Shown here piece by piece: positions 7,335 to 15,346 of a stretch of 64,000 bases of DNA. Origin of the DNA: Streptomyces sp. NA04227 (GTDB lineage Bacteria; Actinomycetota; Actinomycetes; Streptomycetales; Streptomycetaceae); assembly GCF_013364195.1 (NCBI RefSeq), contig NZ_CP054918.1, forward strand, positions 2,035,001 through 2,099,000, in the 5' to 3' direction. The position numbers and the translations under genes are program-made. The notes beneath the pieces were generated by a model. It searched no databases and was not told the origin of the DNA. It saw only the letters and a program-made list of their open reading frames with translations. The number at the start of each line of letters is the position of its first letter. Within the stretch, counting starts at the first letter, position 1.

Positions 7335-9428
7335 GTGTCCCTTGCCGGACTCGCCCCCCGCCGCATCGTGCAGCTGTGCGCACTGCTGTCGATGTCCGTG
7401 CTCTTCCTCGTACAGCTCGCCGGTGCGCTGCTGCCGAACGCCGCGCTGCTCGCTGTCGGCACGGCGGGCGGCCTCGCGCTCGACACCTATCTCCGGTACA
7501 AGCAGCCCGGTCTCGTCTCGGTCCTCGCGAAGGTCCGGTTCGACATCACGGTGCGCCAGTTGCTGCGCGACAGCCTGGTGCTCCTCGGACTGCTGCGGCT
7601 CGACGAGGTGGGTACGGGCACGCAGGCGGTGCTCACGCTGCTGCTCCTGGGTGTGTACCTGCTGCACTTCGCCTGCCAGGCGGCCGCCGTTCTGGTCCGC
7701 CGCAGCCGGAGCCTGCCGATCGTCACCCGCAACATCGACGCCTCCGCACTGCGCCTGACCCAGGCCCCGCCGCGCATCCTGTCCCGCCGCCCCGGCCACC
7801 GGCTGCTCGCCTACTCCGCTCCGGCCACGGCGGGCCTCGTCCTGTCGGCGCTGTCCGGCAGGGCCCTCTGGGCCGCCGTCGGCATCGGCGTCTCGCTGGC
7901 CCTGATGGCGGGCGGTGTGGTGTTCCTCGCCACCTGGCTGCTGCCGAAGAAGCGTGCCGCGCGGGCGCAGGAGGTCACCAACTGGCTGGACAAGTGGCTC
8001 GCCGCCTACCAGCCGAACGTCGCCATGTACTTCTCCGGCGGTGCCTCCTCCGCCTACCAGGCGAACATGTGGCTCTCCACGCTCTCCCAGCTCGACCGGC
8101 CGCTGATCGTGCTGCGCGAGCGGTTCATGGTGCAGAAGATCGACGCCACCGATGTGCCCGTCATCTGCTTCCCCCGGGTGTCCACCCTGTTCTCCCTGGA
8201 GAGCTCCACGCTGCGGATGATGCTGCACCCCGCGAACTCCGGGAAGACCTCGCAGGTGCTGCGGATCCCCACCATCAAGCACGCCTTCATCAACCACGGC
8301 GAGAGCGACAAGCTCTCCTCCTGCAACCCGTACGCCAAGGCCTACGACGAGGTCTGGGTCGCCGGACCCGCCGCCCGTGACCGGTACGCGCTGGCCGACG
8401 TCGGTGTGGAGGACAAGGACGTCGTCGAGGTGGGCCGCCCGCAGCTGGCGCCCATCCGCCCGTACACGGGTCCGCCCACCGGGCCGTTCACCACGGTGCT
8501 GTACGCCCCCACCTGGGAGGGCTGGGACGGAAACCCGGGCAACACCTCGGTGGTGCTCGCGGGCGAGAGCATCGTGCGCGAGCTGCTCGCCGACGACTCG
8601 GTGCGCCTGCTCTACAAGCCGCACCCGATGACCGGCTCCGTCGACCCGCGCGCGGGCGCCGCCGACGAGCGCATCAAGGCGATGATCCGCGAGGCCAACA
8701 CCCGGCGCACCGGCGAGCGCCCCGGCGCCGAAGCCGCGGCCGAACTGGCCCGCCGCACCGCCGAACTCGACGAACTCACCAGCTCCTCCTTCCGCAAGAG
8801 CGCCGACGAGATGGAGCGGATGCTGCTCCAGGGCGCCCCGGACGGCTCCCGCGAGGCGGCGATCCGCGAGGCGACCGCGGCCTGGGAGCGGGCCTACTGG
8901 GCGTCCTTCCCGGAGTGGGAGCACCAGATCGTCACCGGCCCCCGCCCGGCGATCTTCGCCTGCTTCAATGTCGCGGACCTGCTGATCAGCGATGTCTCCA
9001 GCGTGATCTCCGACTGGCTGAGCAGCGAGAAGCCGTACGCCGTCGCCAACACCTCGGGCCTGTCCGAGCGCGAGTTCCGCAGCACCTTCCCGACCGTCGG
9101 GGCGGCGGCGGTGCTCAGCGAGGACGCGCACGAACTCCCGGCCGTACTGCACTCGGTGCGGGTGCCCGCCGAGGATGTGCACGCCCAGGACCGCGCGGCA
9201 CTCAAGGAGCGGCTGCTCGGCCCCTCGGACCCGCCGTCCATGGTGCGGTTCGCCGACGCGGTACGGGCCCTGTCCACCAAGGCCGACGAGCGCCGGGAAC
9301 GTATGGCCGCCCGTACGGACGACGGCGGGGCGCGACCGCAGGGCGACCCCGAACTCGTCGACGAACCGGCCGAGTCGGACTCCGCCGCCCCCGACCAGGG
9401 CGACGCGGAGGACGCGGTCAACGCCTGA
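7335..9428 (+). CDS. Membrane protein with CDP-glycerol glycerophosphotransferase-like domain, 697 aa
   Basis: The first 230 residues hold several hydrophobic segments (for example IVQLCALLSMSVLFLVQLAG and LALMAGGVVFLATWLL), indicating an integral membrane region. The C-terminal 450 residues resemble TagB/TagF-type transferases, which move glycerol phosphate or related polyol phosphates from CDP donors to wall teichoic acid chains. Visible motifs are AFINHGESDK, TVLYAPTWEGW, LLYKPHP and LISDVSSVISDWL. The final 60 residues are acidic and low complexity. The GTG start follows GCAGGAGC. It reads away from proB and ends at a strong terminator. A role in teichoic-acid-like or exopolysaccharide polymer synthesis is inferred; the actual donor is unknown. 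Confidence 0.83.
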   Translation: MSLAGLAPRRIVQLCALLSMSVLFLVQLAGALLPNAALLAVGTAGGLALDTYLRYKQPGLVSVLAKVRFDITVRQLLRDSLVLLGLLRLDEVGTGTQAVLTLLLLGVYLLHFACQAAAVLVRRSRSLPIVTRNIDASALRLTQAPPRILSRRPGHRLLAYSAPATAGLVLSALSGRALWAAVGIGVSLALMAGGVVFLATWLLPKKRAARAQEVTNWLDKWLAAYQPNVAMYFSGGASSAYQANMWLSTLSQLDRPLIVLRERFMVQKIDATDVPVICFPRVSTLFSLESSTLRMMLHPANSGKTSQVLRIPTIKHAFINHGESDKLSSCNPYAKAYDEVWVAGPAARDRYALADVGVEDKDVVEVGRPQLAPIRPYTGPPTGPFTTVLYAPTWEGWDGNPGNTSVVLAGESIVRELLADDSVRLLYKPHPMTGSVDPRAGAADERIKAMIREANTRRTGERPGAEAAAELARRTAELDELTSSSFRKSADEMERMLLQGAPDGSREAAIREATAAWERAYWASFPEWEHQIVTGPRPAIFACFNVADLLISDVSSVISDWLSSEKPYAVANTSGLSEREFRSTFPTVGAAAVLSEDAHELPAVLHSVRVPAEDVHAQDRAALKERLLGPSDPPSMVRFADAVRALSTKADERRERMAARTDDGGARPQGDPELVDEPAESDSAAPDQGDAEDAVNA

Positions 9429-9489
9429 GCTACAGCCGTCGGGCGTCGACACCCGGGAGCAACTGTTGTCCCGCGAGATCGGCACATGA

Positions 9490-9519
9490 GTCCGCCCCGG
9501 TCGACTGACCGGGGCGGAC
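9490..9519 (+). terminator. Terminator after the glycerophosphotransferase-like gene
   Basis: A perfect 13-bp inverted repeat (gtccgccccggtc / gaccggggcggac) with the loop GACT lies about 60 bp after the stop codon. No U-tract follows, as is usual in streptomycetes. Confidence 0.85.
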
Positions 9520-9531
9520 GCATGTGCTGAT

Positions 9532-9666
9532 GCGGGTTCGTTCCTGACGCGGGTTCGTTCCTGACGCGGACTCATCCTTGGTGCGGACCCACGCCTGGTC
9601 CGGGCCCACGCCTGCTACGGATTCATGCCTGGTACGGATTCACCCTGCCGCGGACTCACGCCTGTT
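9532..9666. repeat. 17-bp tandem repeat, eight copies
   Basis: Eight head-to-tail units of 17 bp (one of 16 bp) lie between two convergent genes. The first two are identical (gcgggttcgttcctgac). The rest drift towards the form rcggayYcaygcctggt. There are no spacers, so this is not a CRISPR. It begins 13 bp after the terminator and ends 20 bp before the fucosidase stop codon. Confidence 0.88.
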
Positions 9667-9686
9667 GACGGTGCGGTGCCATGCCC

Positions 9687-11579
9687 TCAGGGCGTGTAGA
9701 GGCGGGTGGCCGGTACGACCTGCTGTGACTGGTGCGGGCTGGACCAGATCAGCTTCATGTGGGCCTCGCCGCCGCCCTCGGTGTGCTCGACCTTGATGGT
9801 GTGCTTCTGGCCCGCCTTGAGGGTGACCTTGCCCTGGTCGACGCGGGGTCCGTGCGGGGTGCCCGCGTCGATGACCAGCTTGCCGTCGATCCAGACCCGG
9901 GCCGTGTCGTCGGAGACCGTGGTCAGCGTGTACTCCTCGCTGTAGCGGGGCTCCAGACGGCCGGTCCAGCGGGTGCTGAAGTGGTCCGCGGGAATGGACG
10001 CGGCGGGTGAACCGTCAAAGCGGTAGGACTCGTTGACGGTGGCGTCGGTCGAGGTGACGGCGGGCGGACCGGAGAAGGTCTCGTTGGCGAAGCTCTCCGC
10101 CCTCAGGCCCGTGCCCTTGTCCTCACCGGCGGCGGGCGTGGGCTTCAGGCTCAGCTCGATGACGGAGGACGAGGCGTCCGGGGCGGACCCGCTCGGGGTG
10201 AGGTCGATGCCGTCACCGGAGGCCGTCACGCGGACCGCGTCTTCGCTGCCGAGCACCCGCGCCTTGGTGACCTCCAGCGGCGTACGGCCCGTCAGGTGCA
10301 GGGACTTGCCCGCCGCGGGCCACTCGTGGACGGCGGCGTACAGCTTGTCGCCCTTGCGGCTGACCGAACCCCAGGAGGGTTCGACGACCTGGTCCGCGGC
10401 CTCGCTCCCGTACACCGACTCGCCCTGGCCTGCCGAACGCAGCCAGTCCCCCATCGCCGCCAGCCGGTCGACCGAGGGCTGGGGGATCCGGCCGAGCCGG
10501 TCCGGGCCGATGTTCAGCAGGAAGTTGCCGCCGCGGCCCGCGATGTCGTTCAGGTGCCGGATCAGCGTGGTGGGCGACTTCCAGTTCTCGTCGTGCTTGG
10601 CATAGCCCCAGCTGTTGTTGATGGTCATGCAGGACTCCCAGAGCTGACCGGGCACGGTCTCGCCGGGGATCTCCTGCTCCGGGGTGCCGAAGTCGCCCTC
10701 GACGACGCCGCGTTTGCCGACCCGGTTGTTGATGACGAGATCCGGGTCGAGTCCGCGCAGATAGGTCTCCAGCTCCGCGCCGTCCCGGCGGGACCAGCGG
10801 TTGCGCGGGTTGTCGGCGTCCCACTCGCCGTCGAACCAGAACAGCGCCGGGTCGTAGCCCTCGACCAGTTCCTTGAGCTGGGCGTACATCCGCTTCTTGT
10901 ACTGCGGGAAGGTCGCCGGGTCGGCGAAGTCGGGGTCGTGCCAGTCCCAGATCGAGTAGTAGAAGCCGAGCTTGATCCCGGCCGCGTCCGACTCGCGCTT
11001 CAGCTCGGCGAGGATGTCACGGTTCTTGTCGAAGGCGGAGTGGTCGCGCAGGTTCCACGTGTTCTGTTTGGTCGGCCACATCGCATAGCCGTCGTGGTGC
11101 TTGGTGGTGATGACGATGTAGCGCTGCCCCGCGGCCTTGGCCGCCTTGACGACCGCCTTGGCGTCGAACTGCGCCGGATTGAACCCGGCGGCCTGCTTCT
11201 CGTACGCGTCCTTCGGGATCGCGCACTGCCGCATGATCCACTCCGCGTTCCGGCAGACGCTGCCGTCGGGCCGGGTGTACTCGCCCTCCAGGTTCGAGTA
11301 GGCGCCGAAGTGGATGAACATCCCGAACTTGTCCTGGCGGTACCAGCTCGTCCGGGAGGAGGTGAACGGGTCGTCGGTGGCGTAATTGGTGCCGGGTCCG
11401 GTCGCAGGCGCCTCGGCCCGCGCGGCTGCCGAGGGTGCCGACACCGATGCCGGTGCGGCCTGGACTGCGGGGGCGACGGTCGCGAGCAGAGCGGCACCCA
11501 GGAGGGGCACAACCGCCTTGCGGAATCGGGGGGTTCTGCGTGTGCGGGGCTCGCGCACGTGCGGATCTCCGAGGGACAT
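9687..11579 (-). CDS. Secreted alpha-L-fucosidase (GH29) with C-terminal PA14 domain, 630 aa
   Basis: This enzyme hydrolyses terminal alpha-L-fucose from glycans outside the cell. Residues 1-42 form a signal peptide with a long basic n-region containing paired arginines, a hydrophobic core (AVVPLLGAALLATVAPAV) and an AQA/AP-type cleavage site. The GH29 barrel runs from about 70 to 420, with KFGMFIHFG, ITTKHHDGYAMW, GFYYSIWDWHDPDF and LFWFDGEWD, whose D250 is the likely nucleophile. A linker domain follows, then a PA14 module at about 510-630 (FSTRWTGRLEPRYSEEYTLT, DDTARVWIDGKLVID), usually carbohydrate-binding. The ATG at 11579 has GGAG five bases upstream. Expression is probably controlled by a repressor at the site inside its promoter. 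Confidence 0.93.
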   Translation of the reverse strand: MSLGDPHVREPRTRRTPRFRKAVVPLLGAALLATVAPAVQAAPASVSAPSAAARAEAPATGPGTNYATDDPFTSSRTSWYRQDKFGMFIHFGAYSNLEGEYTRPDGSVCRNAEWIMRQCAIPKDAYEKQAAGFNPAQFDAKAVVKAAKAAGQRYIVITTKHHDGYAMWPTKQNTWNLRDHSAFDKNRDILAELKRESDAAGIKLGFYYSIWDWHDPDFADPATFPQYKKRMYAQLKELVEGYDPALFWFDGEWDADNPRNRWSRRDGAELETYLRGLDPDLVINNRVGKRGVVEGDFGTPEQEIPGETVPGQLWESCMTINNSWGYAKHDENWKSPTTLIRHLNDIAGRGGNFLLNIGPDRLGRIPQPSVDRLAAMGDWLRSAGQGESVYGSEAADQVVEPSWGSVSRKGDKLYAAVHEWPAAGKSLHLTGRTPLEVTKARVLGSEDAVRVTASGDGIDLTPSGSAPDASSSVIELSLKPTPAAGEDKGTGLRAESFANETFSGPPAVTSTDATVNESYRFDGSPAASIPADHFSTRWTGRLEPRYSEEYTLTTVSDDTARVWIDGKLVIDAGTPHGPRVDQGKVTLKAGQKHTIKVEHTEGGGEAHMKLIWSSPHQSQQVVPATRLYTP

Positions 11580-11643
11580 GGACGCTCCTGTCGGGGAGTT
11601 GGGGGCTCGTCGAACAGCGGGCCGGCCGGCGCCATGTACCGGG

Positions 11644-11673
11644 AACCTACGGACAACAAACATCGGACGTCAA
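11644..11673 (-). promoter_or_regulatory. Promoter of the fucosidase gene
   Basis: On the minus strand TTGACG (11668-11673) and TAGGTT (11644-11649) are separated by 18 bp, close to the streptomycete vegetative consensus. The predicted mRNA start is near 11637, giving a leader of about 58 bases. Confidence 0.6.
11659..11671. promoter_or_regulatory. Candidate repressor operator within the fucosidase promoter
   Basis: The sequence AACATCGGACGTC overlaps the -35 hexamer and the spacer. Its reverse complement, GACGTCCGATGTT, resembles a second site 63 bp further upstream. A repressor bound here would block RNA polymerase. The regulator family (GntR- or LacI-type would be usual for glycosidase genes) is inference. 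Confidence 0.4.
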
Positions 11674-11733
11674 TGGAGCGGTCGGACTGATTTTCCCCGT
11701 GAGAGCCGGAGTTGATCCCCAAATAGCACTTGA

Positions 11734-11748
11734 GACATCCAATCTGTC
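11734..11748. promoter_or_regulatory. Second copy of the candidate fucosidase operator
   Basis: GACATCCAATCTGTC matches the promoter-embedded site at 9 of 13 positions and is itself partly palindromic (GACA...TGTC). It lies about 65 bp upstream of the -35 box, a spacing that would allow looping or cooperative binding. Confidence 0.35.
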
Positions 11749-11850
11749 GCCGAAAGGGCAGGCACAACCACCCCCCACCGGGCGCCCGGCAGACGCCCCG
11801 CCGAGAAAGCCACTTGGCCCGGCGGCGGACAACAGGCAGGCTCTGTGTCC

Positions 11851-12339
11851 ATGCACATCAGAGTTGCCACCGCCGAGGACTGGCCCGCCATCTGGCCCTT
11901 CTTCCACCGGATCGTCGCCGCGGGCGAGACCTTCACCTTCCCCACCGACCTGAACGAGGAGGACGGCGCTGGCTGGTGGATGCTGGCCCCGCCGAACCGC
12001 ACCGTCGTCGCGGTCGACGAGCAGGGCACGGTGCTCGGCTCCGCCAAGATGAACCGCAACCAGGCGGGCAACGGCTCCCATGTGGCCAGCGCGAGCTACA
12101 TGGTCGACCCCGAGCACGGCGGCCGCGGCGTGGGCCGTGCGCTGTGCCAGTACTCGATCGACTGGGCGCGCGAACAGGGCTACGCCGCCGTGCAGTTCAA
12201 CGCGGTCGTCGAGACCAACGTCCACGCCGTACGCCTGTACCGCCGGCTCGGCTTCGAGATCGTCGGCACGGTACCGGGCGCCTTCCGGCACCCCTCCGAG
12301 GGCGACGTGGGCCTGCACGTAATGCACCTGGCCCTCTGA
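11851..12339 (+). CDS. GNAT family N-acetyltransferase, 163 aa
   Basis: The protein covers a complete GNAT fold: an N-terminal IRVATAEDWPAIWPFF segment, the central strand VVAVDEQGTVLGSAKM, the acetyl-CoA binding loop EHGGRGVGRALCQYSIDWA, and the C-terminal NVHAVRLYRRLGFEIVGTVPGAF, close to phosphinothricin or L-amino-acid acetyltransferase-like enzymes. The acceptor substrate cannot be told. The ATG at 11851 is taken. A GTG at 11845 would add two residues and has AGGCAGG just upstream. It is transcribed alone and ends at a hairpin. Confidence 0.88.
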   Translation: MHIRVATAEDWPAIWPFFHRIVAAGETFTFPTDLNEEDGAGWWMLAPPNRTVVAVDEQGTVLGSAKMNRNQAGNGSHVASASYMVDPEHGGRGVGRALCQYSIDWAREQGYAAVQFNAVVETNVHAVRLYRRLGFEIVGTVPGAFRHPSEGDVGLHVMHLAL

Positions 12340-12357
12340 ACGACCGCGCGACGCAAC

Positions 12358-12390
12358 GGAAGCCGGGAACCGCAAGGGCTCCCGGCTTCC
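12358..12390 (+). terminator. Terminator after the GNAT gene
   Basis: A perfect 11-bp stem (ggaagccggga / tcccggcttcc) with an 11-base loop lies about 20 bp after the stop. Confidence 0.8.
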
Positions 12391-12429
12391 GGCGTACCGG
12401 AGGCGGGGAGCCCGTAAGCGAGGAGCCTG

Positions 12430-12564
12430 AAGACCGGGAGCCCGGATCCAAGGATCGCGAAGCCCGGGATCGCGAAACCCAGGACCACGAAGCCCAGGAT
12501 CACCAAACCCGGGACCGCGAAACCCAGGACAGCGAATCCCAGGACCCCAAAGCCCTGGAACGAA
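12430..12564. repeat. 15-bp tandem repeat, about nine copies
   Basis: Nine 15-bp units of the type aarcccrggaycrcg lie between the GNAT terminator and the obg stop codon. The seven central units are well conserved and the outer ones degenerate. The array is a multiple of three and leaves an open frame on the plus strand (Asp/Glu/Arg/Gln-rich), but I see no start, ribosome binding site or homology and treat it as noncoding. Confidence 0.85.
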
Positions 12565-12573
12565 CCCCGAGGT

Positions 12574-14010
12574 CTAGAAGGGATCGAAGTCGTCGAACTC
12601 CCGCTCGGCCTCGTCCCGTTCGGCCTGGCGGTCCTTGCGGCGCTGGGCGGCGGGGCGGGGCGCCTCCATGCGGTGGTCCTCGCCGCGGCGGCCGAGCATC
12701 TCGGCGCCGGACATCATGGTGGGCTCCCAGTCAAAGACGACCGCGTTCTCCTCGGGGCCGATGGCGACGCCGTCCCCGGCGCGGGCACCGGCCTTGAGCA
12801 GTTCGTCCTCGACACCGAGGCGGTTCAGCCGGTCGGCGAGGTAGCCGACGGCCTCGTCGTTGTTGAAGTCGGTCTGGCGCACCCAGCGTTCGGGCTTCTC
12901 GCCGCGCACCCGGTACATCTCGTCCGCCTCGCGGGTCACCGTGAAGCCCGCGTCGTCGACCGCCTTGGGCCGGATGACGATCCGGGTCGACTCCTCCTGC
13001 GGCCTGGCCGCACGGGCCTGGGCCACCAGCTCGGCGAGCGCGAACGACAGCTCCTTGAGGCCGGTACGGGCGACCGCGGAGACCTCGAAGACCCGGTAGC
13101 CACGCGACTCCAGGTCGGGCCGCACCATCTCGGCGAGGTCCTTGCCGTCCGGTACGTCGATCTTGTTGAGGACGACCACCCGGGGCCGGTTGCCGAGGCC
13201 GCCGTACTGGGCGAGCTCCTCCTCGATGATGTCGAGGTCGGAGACCGGGTCGCGGTCGGACTCCAGGGTCGCCGTGTCGAGTACGTGGACCAGTACGCTG
13301 CACCGCTCCACGTGCCGCAGGAACTCCAGGCCGAGGCCGCGGCCCTGGCTCGCGCCGGGGATGAGGCCCGGCACGTCGGCGACGGTGTAGACGGTCGAAC
13401 CGGCCGTCACGACACCGAGGTTGGGCACCAGCGTGGTGAACGGGTAGTCGGCGATCTTCGGCTTCGCCGCGGACAGCACCGAGATCAGCGAGGACTTGCC
13501 CGCGCTCGGGTATCCGACGAGCGCGACATCGGCGACCGTCTTCAGTTCGAGTACCAGGTCACGCATGTCCCCCGGCTCGCCGAGCAGCGCGAAGCCGGGC
13601 GCCTTGCGGCGGGCGGAGGCGAGCGCGGCGTTGCCCAGACCGCCCCGGCCGCCCTGGGCCGCGACGAACGTGGTGCCGTGGCCGACCAGGTCGGCGAGGA
13701 CGTTGCCCTGCTTGTCGAGGACGACGGTGCCGTCCGGGACCACGAGGACCAGGTCCTGACCGTCCTTGCCGGAGCGGTTGCCGCCCTCCCCCGGCTTACC
13801 GTTGGTGGCCTTGCGGTGCGGGCCGTGGTGGTACTCGAGCAGGGTGGTCACGGACTGGTCGACGACGAGGGTGACGTCGCCGCCGCGCCCGCCGTTGCCG
13901 CCGTCGGGCCCGCCGAGCGGCTTGAACTTCTCCCGGTGCACGGAGGCACAGCCGTGGCCTCCGTTACCCGCGGCGACATGCAGCTCGACGCGGTCCACGA
14001 AGGTGGTCAT
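12574..14010 (-). CDS. obg: GTPase Obg/CgtA, 478 aa
   Basis: Obg is an essential GTPase that binds the 50S subunit and links ribosome assembly, (p)ppGpp and, in Streptomyces, sporulation. The Gly-rich Obg domain occupies residues 1-158 ([31 protein letters not shown]). The G domain follows with G1 GYPSAGKSS (166-174), G3 DVPGLIPGA and G4 NKID. The OCT domain is at about 340-420. A charged tail ([21 protein letters not shown]) ends the protein. It lies downstream of rplU-rpmA in the same direction, the classical arrangement, but a strong hairpin separates it from rpmA. Confidence 0.98.
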   Translation of the reverse strand: MTTFVDRVELHVAAGNGGHGCASVHREKFKPLGGPDGGNGGRGGDVTLVVDQSVTTLLEYHHGPHRKATNGKPGEGGNRSGKDGQDLVLVVPDGTVVLDKQGNVLADLVGHGTTFVAAQGGRGGLGNAALASARRKAPGFALLGEPGDMRDLVLELKTVADVALVGYPSAGKSSLISVLSAAKPKIADYPFTTLVPNLGVVTAGSTVYTVADVPGLIPGASQGRGLGLEFLRHVERCSVLVHVLDTATLESDRDPVSDLDIIEEELAQYGGLGNRPRVVVLNKIDVPDGKDLAEMVRPDLESRGYRVFEVSAVARTGLKELSFALAELVAQARAARPQEESTRIVIRPKAVDDAGFTVTREADEMYRVRGEKPERWVRQTDFNNDEAVGYLADRLNRLGVEDELLKAGARAGDGVAIGPEENAVVFDWEPTMMSGAEMLGRRGEDHRMEAPRPAAQRRKDRQAERDEAEREFDDFDPF

Positions 14011-14133
14011 GGGTGGGTGCCTCCAAAGGGGAGCGGCGTGACGCGGGAGGTGCGTCTGCCGTCAGGTTGTCTACGGTGTCACGATCACGGGGTACCGGTG
14101 GCCTGGCCGCCACCCGTGGTCATAACGCGCGAA

Positions 14134-14182
14134 AGGCGGACCTTCTTCCCGTACGGGATCCGTACGGGAATCAGGTCCGCCT
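14134..14182 (-). terminator. Long hairpin between rpmA and obg
   Basis: A 10-bp outer stem (aggcggacct / aggtccgcct) and an 11-bp inner stem (ttcccgtacgg / ccgtacgggaa) are separated only by a TC/TC bulge, with a 3-base loop. It lies 62 bp after the rpmA stop and 124 bp before the obg start. It should end or attenuate the rplU-rpmA transcript and may lower obg expression relative to the ribosomal genes. Confidence 0.8.
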
Positions 14183-14243
14183 CGCGAAAACGTGCTCCGG
14201 CCGGGGCCCGGGTGTCACCCGGGCCACTCGGTGTGCGCCTGGA

Positions 14244-14498
14244 TCAGGCGACCGGAACGATGTTCACGACCTTGCGGCCGCGGAAGGTGCCGAACTCCAC
14301 CGCACCGGGCTGCAGCGCGAACAGGGTGTCGTCGCCGCCGCGGCCGACGCCGCTGCCGGGGTGGAAGTGCGTGCCGCGCTGGCGGACCAGGATCTCACCG
14401 GCGTTCACGACCTGACCGCCGAAGCGCTTCACGCCGAGCCGCTGGGCATTCGAGTCGCGACCGTTCCGGGTGGACGATGCGCCCTTCTTGTGTGCCAT
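14244..14498 (-). CDS. rpmA: 50S ribosomal protein bL27, 84 aa
   Basis: Full-length bL27: [20 protein letters not shown] is the conserved N-terminus that reaches the peptidyl transferase centre, followed by [20 protein letters not shown] and [20 protein letters not shown]. There is no N-terminal extension of the Firmicutes type that needs proteolytic cleavage. It is 21 bp downstream of rplU and co-transcribed with it. Confidence 0.98.
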   Translation of the reverse strand: MAHKKGASSTRNGRDSNAQRLGVKRFGGQVVNAGEILVRQRGTHFHPGSGVGRGGDDTLFALQPGAVEFGTFRGRKVVNIVPVA

Positions 14499-14519
14499 GT
14501 CGGAGTCTCCCTCTGTCCC

Positions 14520-14840
14520 TTACTTCGCAGCCGCGGGGATCTCAGTGACCTTGATCGCCGTGTACTGCTGGCGGTGGCCCTGACGACGGCGGTAGCCGGT
14601 CTTGTTCTTGTAGCGAAGGATGTCGATCTTCGCGCCCTTGTGGTGGTCCACGACCTCGGCCTGGACCTTCACACCGGCCAGCACCCACGGGTCGCTGGTC
14701 ACGGTCTCGCCGTCCACGACAAGCAGGGTCGAGAGCTCGACCGTGTCGCCGACCTGGGCGGTGGAAATCTTGTCAACCTCGACGACGTCGCCGACAGCAA
14801 CCTTGTGCTGGCGACCGCCGCTGCGCACGATGGCGTACAC
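14520..14840 (-). CDS. rplU: 50S ribosomal protein bL21, 106 aa
   Basis: The sequence [39 protein letters not shown] and [15 protein letters not shown] is diagnostic of bL21, a 23S rRNA-binding protein of the large subunit. I place the start at the GTG at 14840, which gives the usual 106-residue length. An ATG four codons upstream (14852) is in frame but adds an atypical MRVR. A TTGACC hexamer at 15003-15008 on the minus strand is a candidate -35 box, but no clear -10 is placed. Confidence 0.96.
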   Translation of the reverse strand: MYAIVRSGGRQHKVAVGDVVEVDKISTAQVGDTVELSTLLVVDGETVTSDPWVLAGVKVQAEVVDHHKGAKIDILRYKNKTGYRRRQGHRQQYTAIKVTEIPAAAK

Positions 14841-15157
14841 GCGAACTCTCATTTCGCTCGGAACGGAAACCCCTGATGCCAGCCGCTCACACGGGCCGGG
14901 GCCCGATGATCCGAGAGGACGAGCGGCCTCCCCCGTCCCCTGCCGGGCTACGGCGGAGGCGGGAGGTACGTGCTCAAAGGTGCGGCGCGTAAACACGCCG
15001 AGGGTCAAGATTACGGGGCGCGCGGCGAAAGGGCAAAACGGCTCCCTGCCGACGGAACCCCGCCCACGCCCGGCACGCCCTACGGCACCCCGACGCCCCC
15101 GGTGCGACGGTGCTGCACCAGGGGCGTCGGAAGGTCACGGGCCGGACGTACGGCCTT
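14841..15157 (-). other. Leader and promoter region upstream of rplU
   Basis: About 315 bp with no gene. Several GC-rich inverted segments lie close to the rplU start and could form a leader structure, but I cannot match them to a known L21 leader. Upstream it abuts a 186-bp palindromic element. Confidence 0.4.
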
Positions 15158-15343
15158 AGGGCCTCTCGTTTGGATCTCGTCGGGGGTCGCAGGGTCTGGC
15201 ACGCACATCTGCGGCGTTGTCGTCAATCACCATGGCTCCGCCATGCCTCAATCCTCCGCCTTGCAGCTGCACGCACCAGACCCCGCTCGGGTCGAACGCA
15301 AAGAACCGTCGACCACACCGACCAGATCCAAACGAAAGACCCT
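15158..15343. mobile_element. 186-bp MITE-like or structured palindromic element between rne and rplU
   Basis: The ends (15158-15183 and 15318-15343) are 26-bp inverted repeats with three mismatches, sharing the core tcgtttggatct. Inside, a second pair of arms (15193-15212 and 15263-15282, both around ggtctgg...gcacgcacc) is inverted with 15 of 20 matches. The centre is a perfect small hairpin, catggc-tcc-gccatg (15231-15245). The whole element can therefore fold on itself. It has no coding capacity and begins 3 bp after the rne stop codon. I recall similar sequences dispersed in Streptomyces genomes, but that needs a search. It could be a MITE, a transcription terminator or a structured RNA. 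Confidence 0.65.
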
Positions 15344-15346
15344 GGT

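Noticed and set aside
7146..9575. An 809-codon minus-strand open frame
   Set aside because: It is antisense to the glycerophosphotransferase-like gene, which has recognisable motifs and a ribosome binding site.
9532..9666. CRISPR array
   Set aside because: The 17-bp units follow one another directly with no spacers and there are no cas genes.
12352..12797. Asp/Glu/Gln-rich plus-strand coding sequence across the 15-bp repeats
   Set aside because: There is no start codon with a ribosome binding site, it crosses the GNAT terminator, and it continues antisense into obg.
14841..15157. Known L21 leader RNA
   Set aside because: Inverted segments exist but I could not match the conserved features of described L21 leaders.
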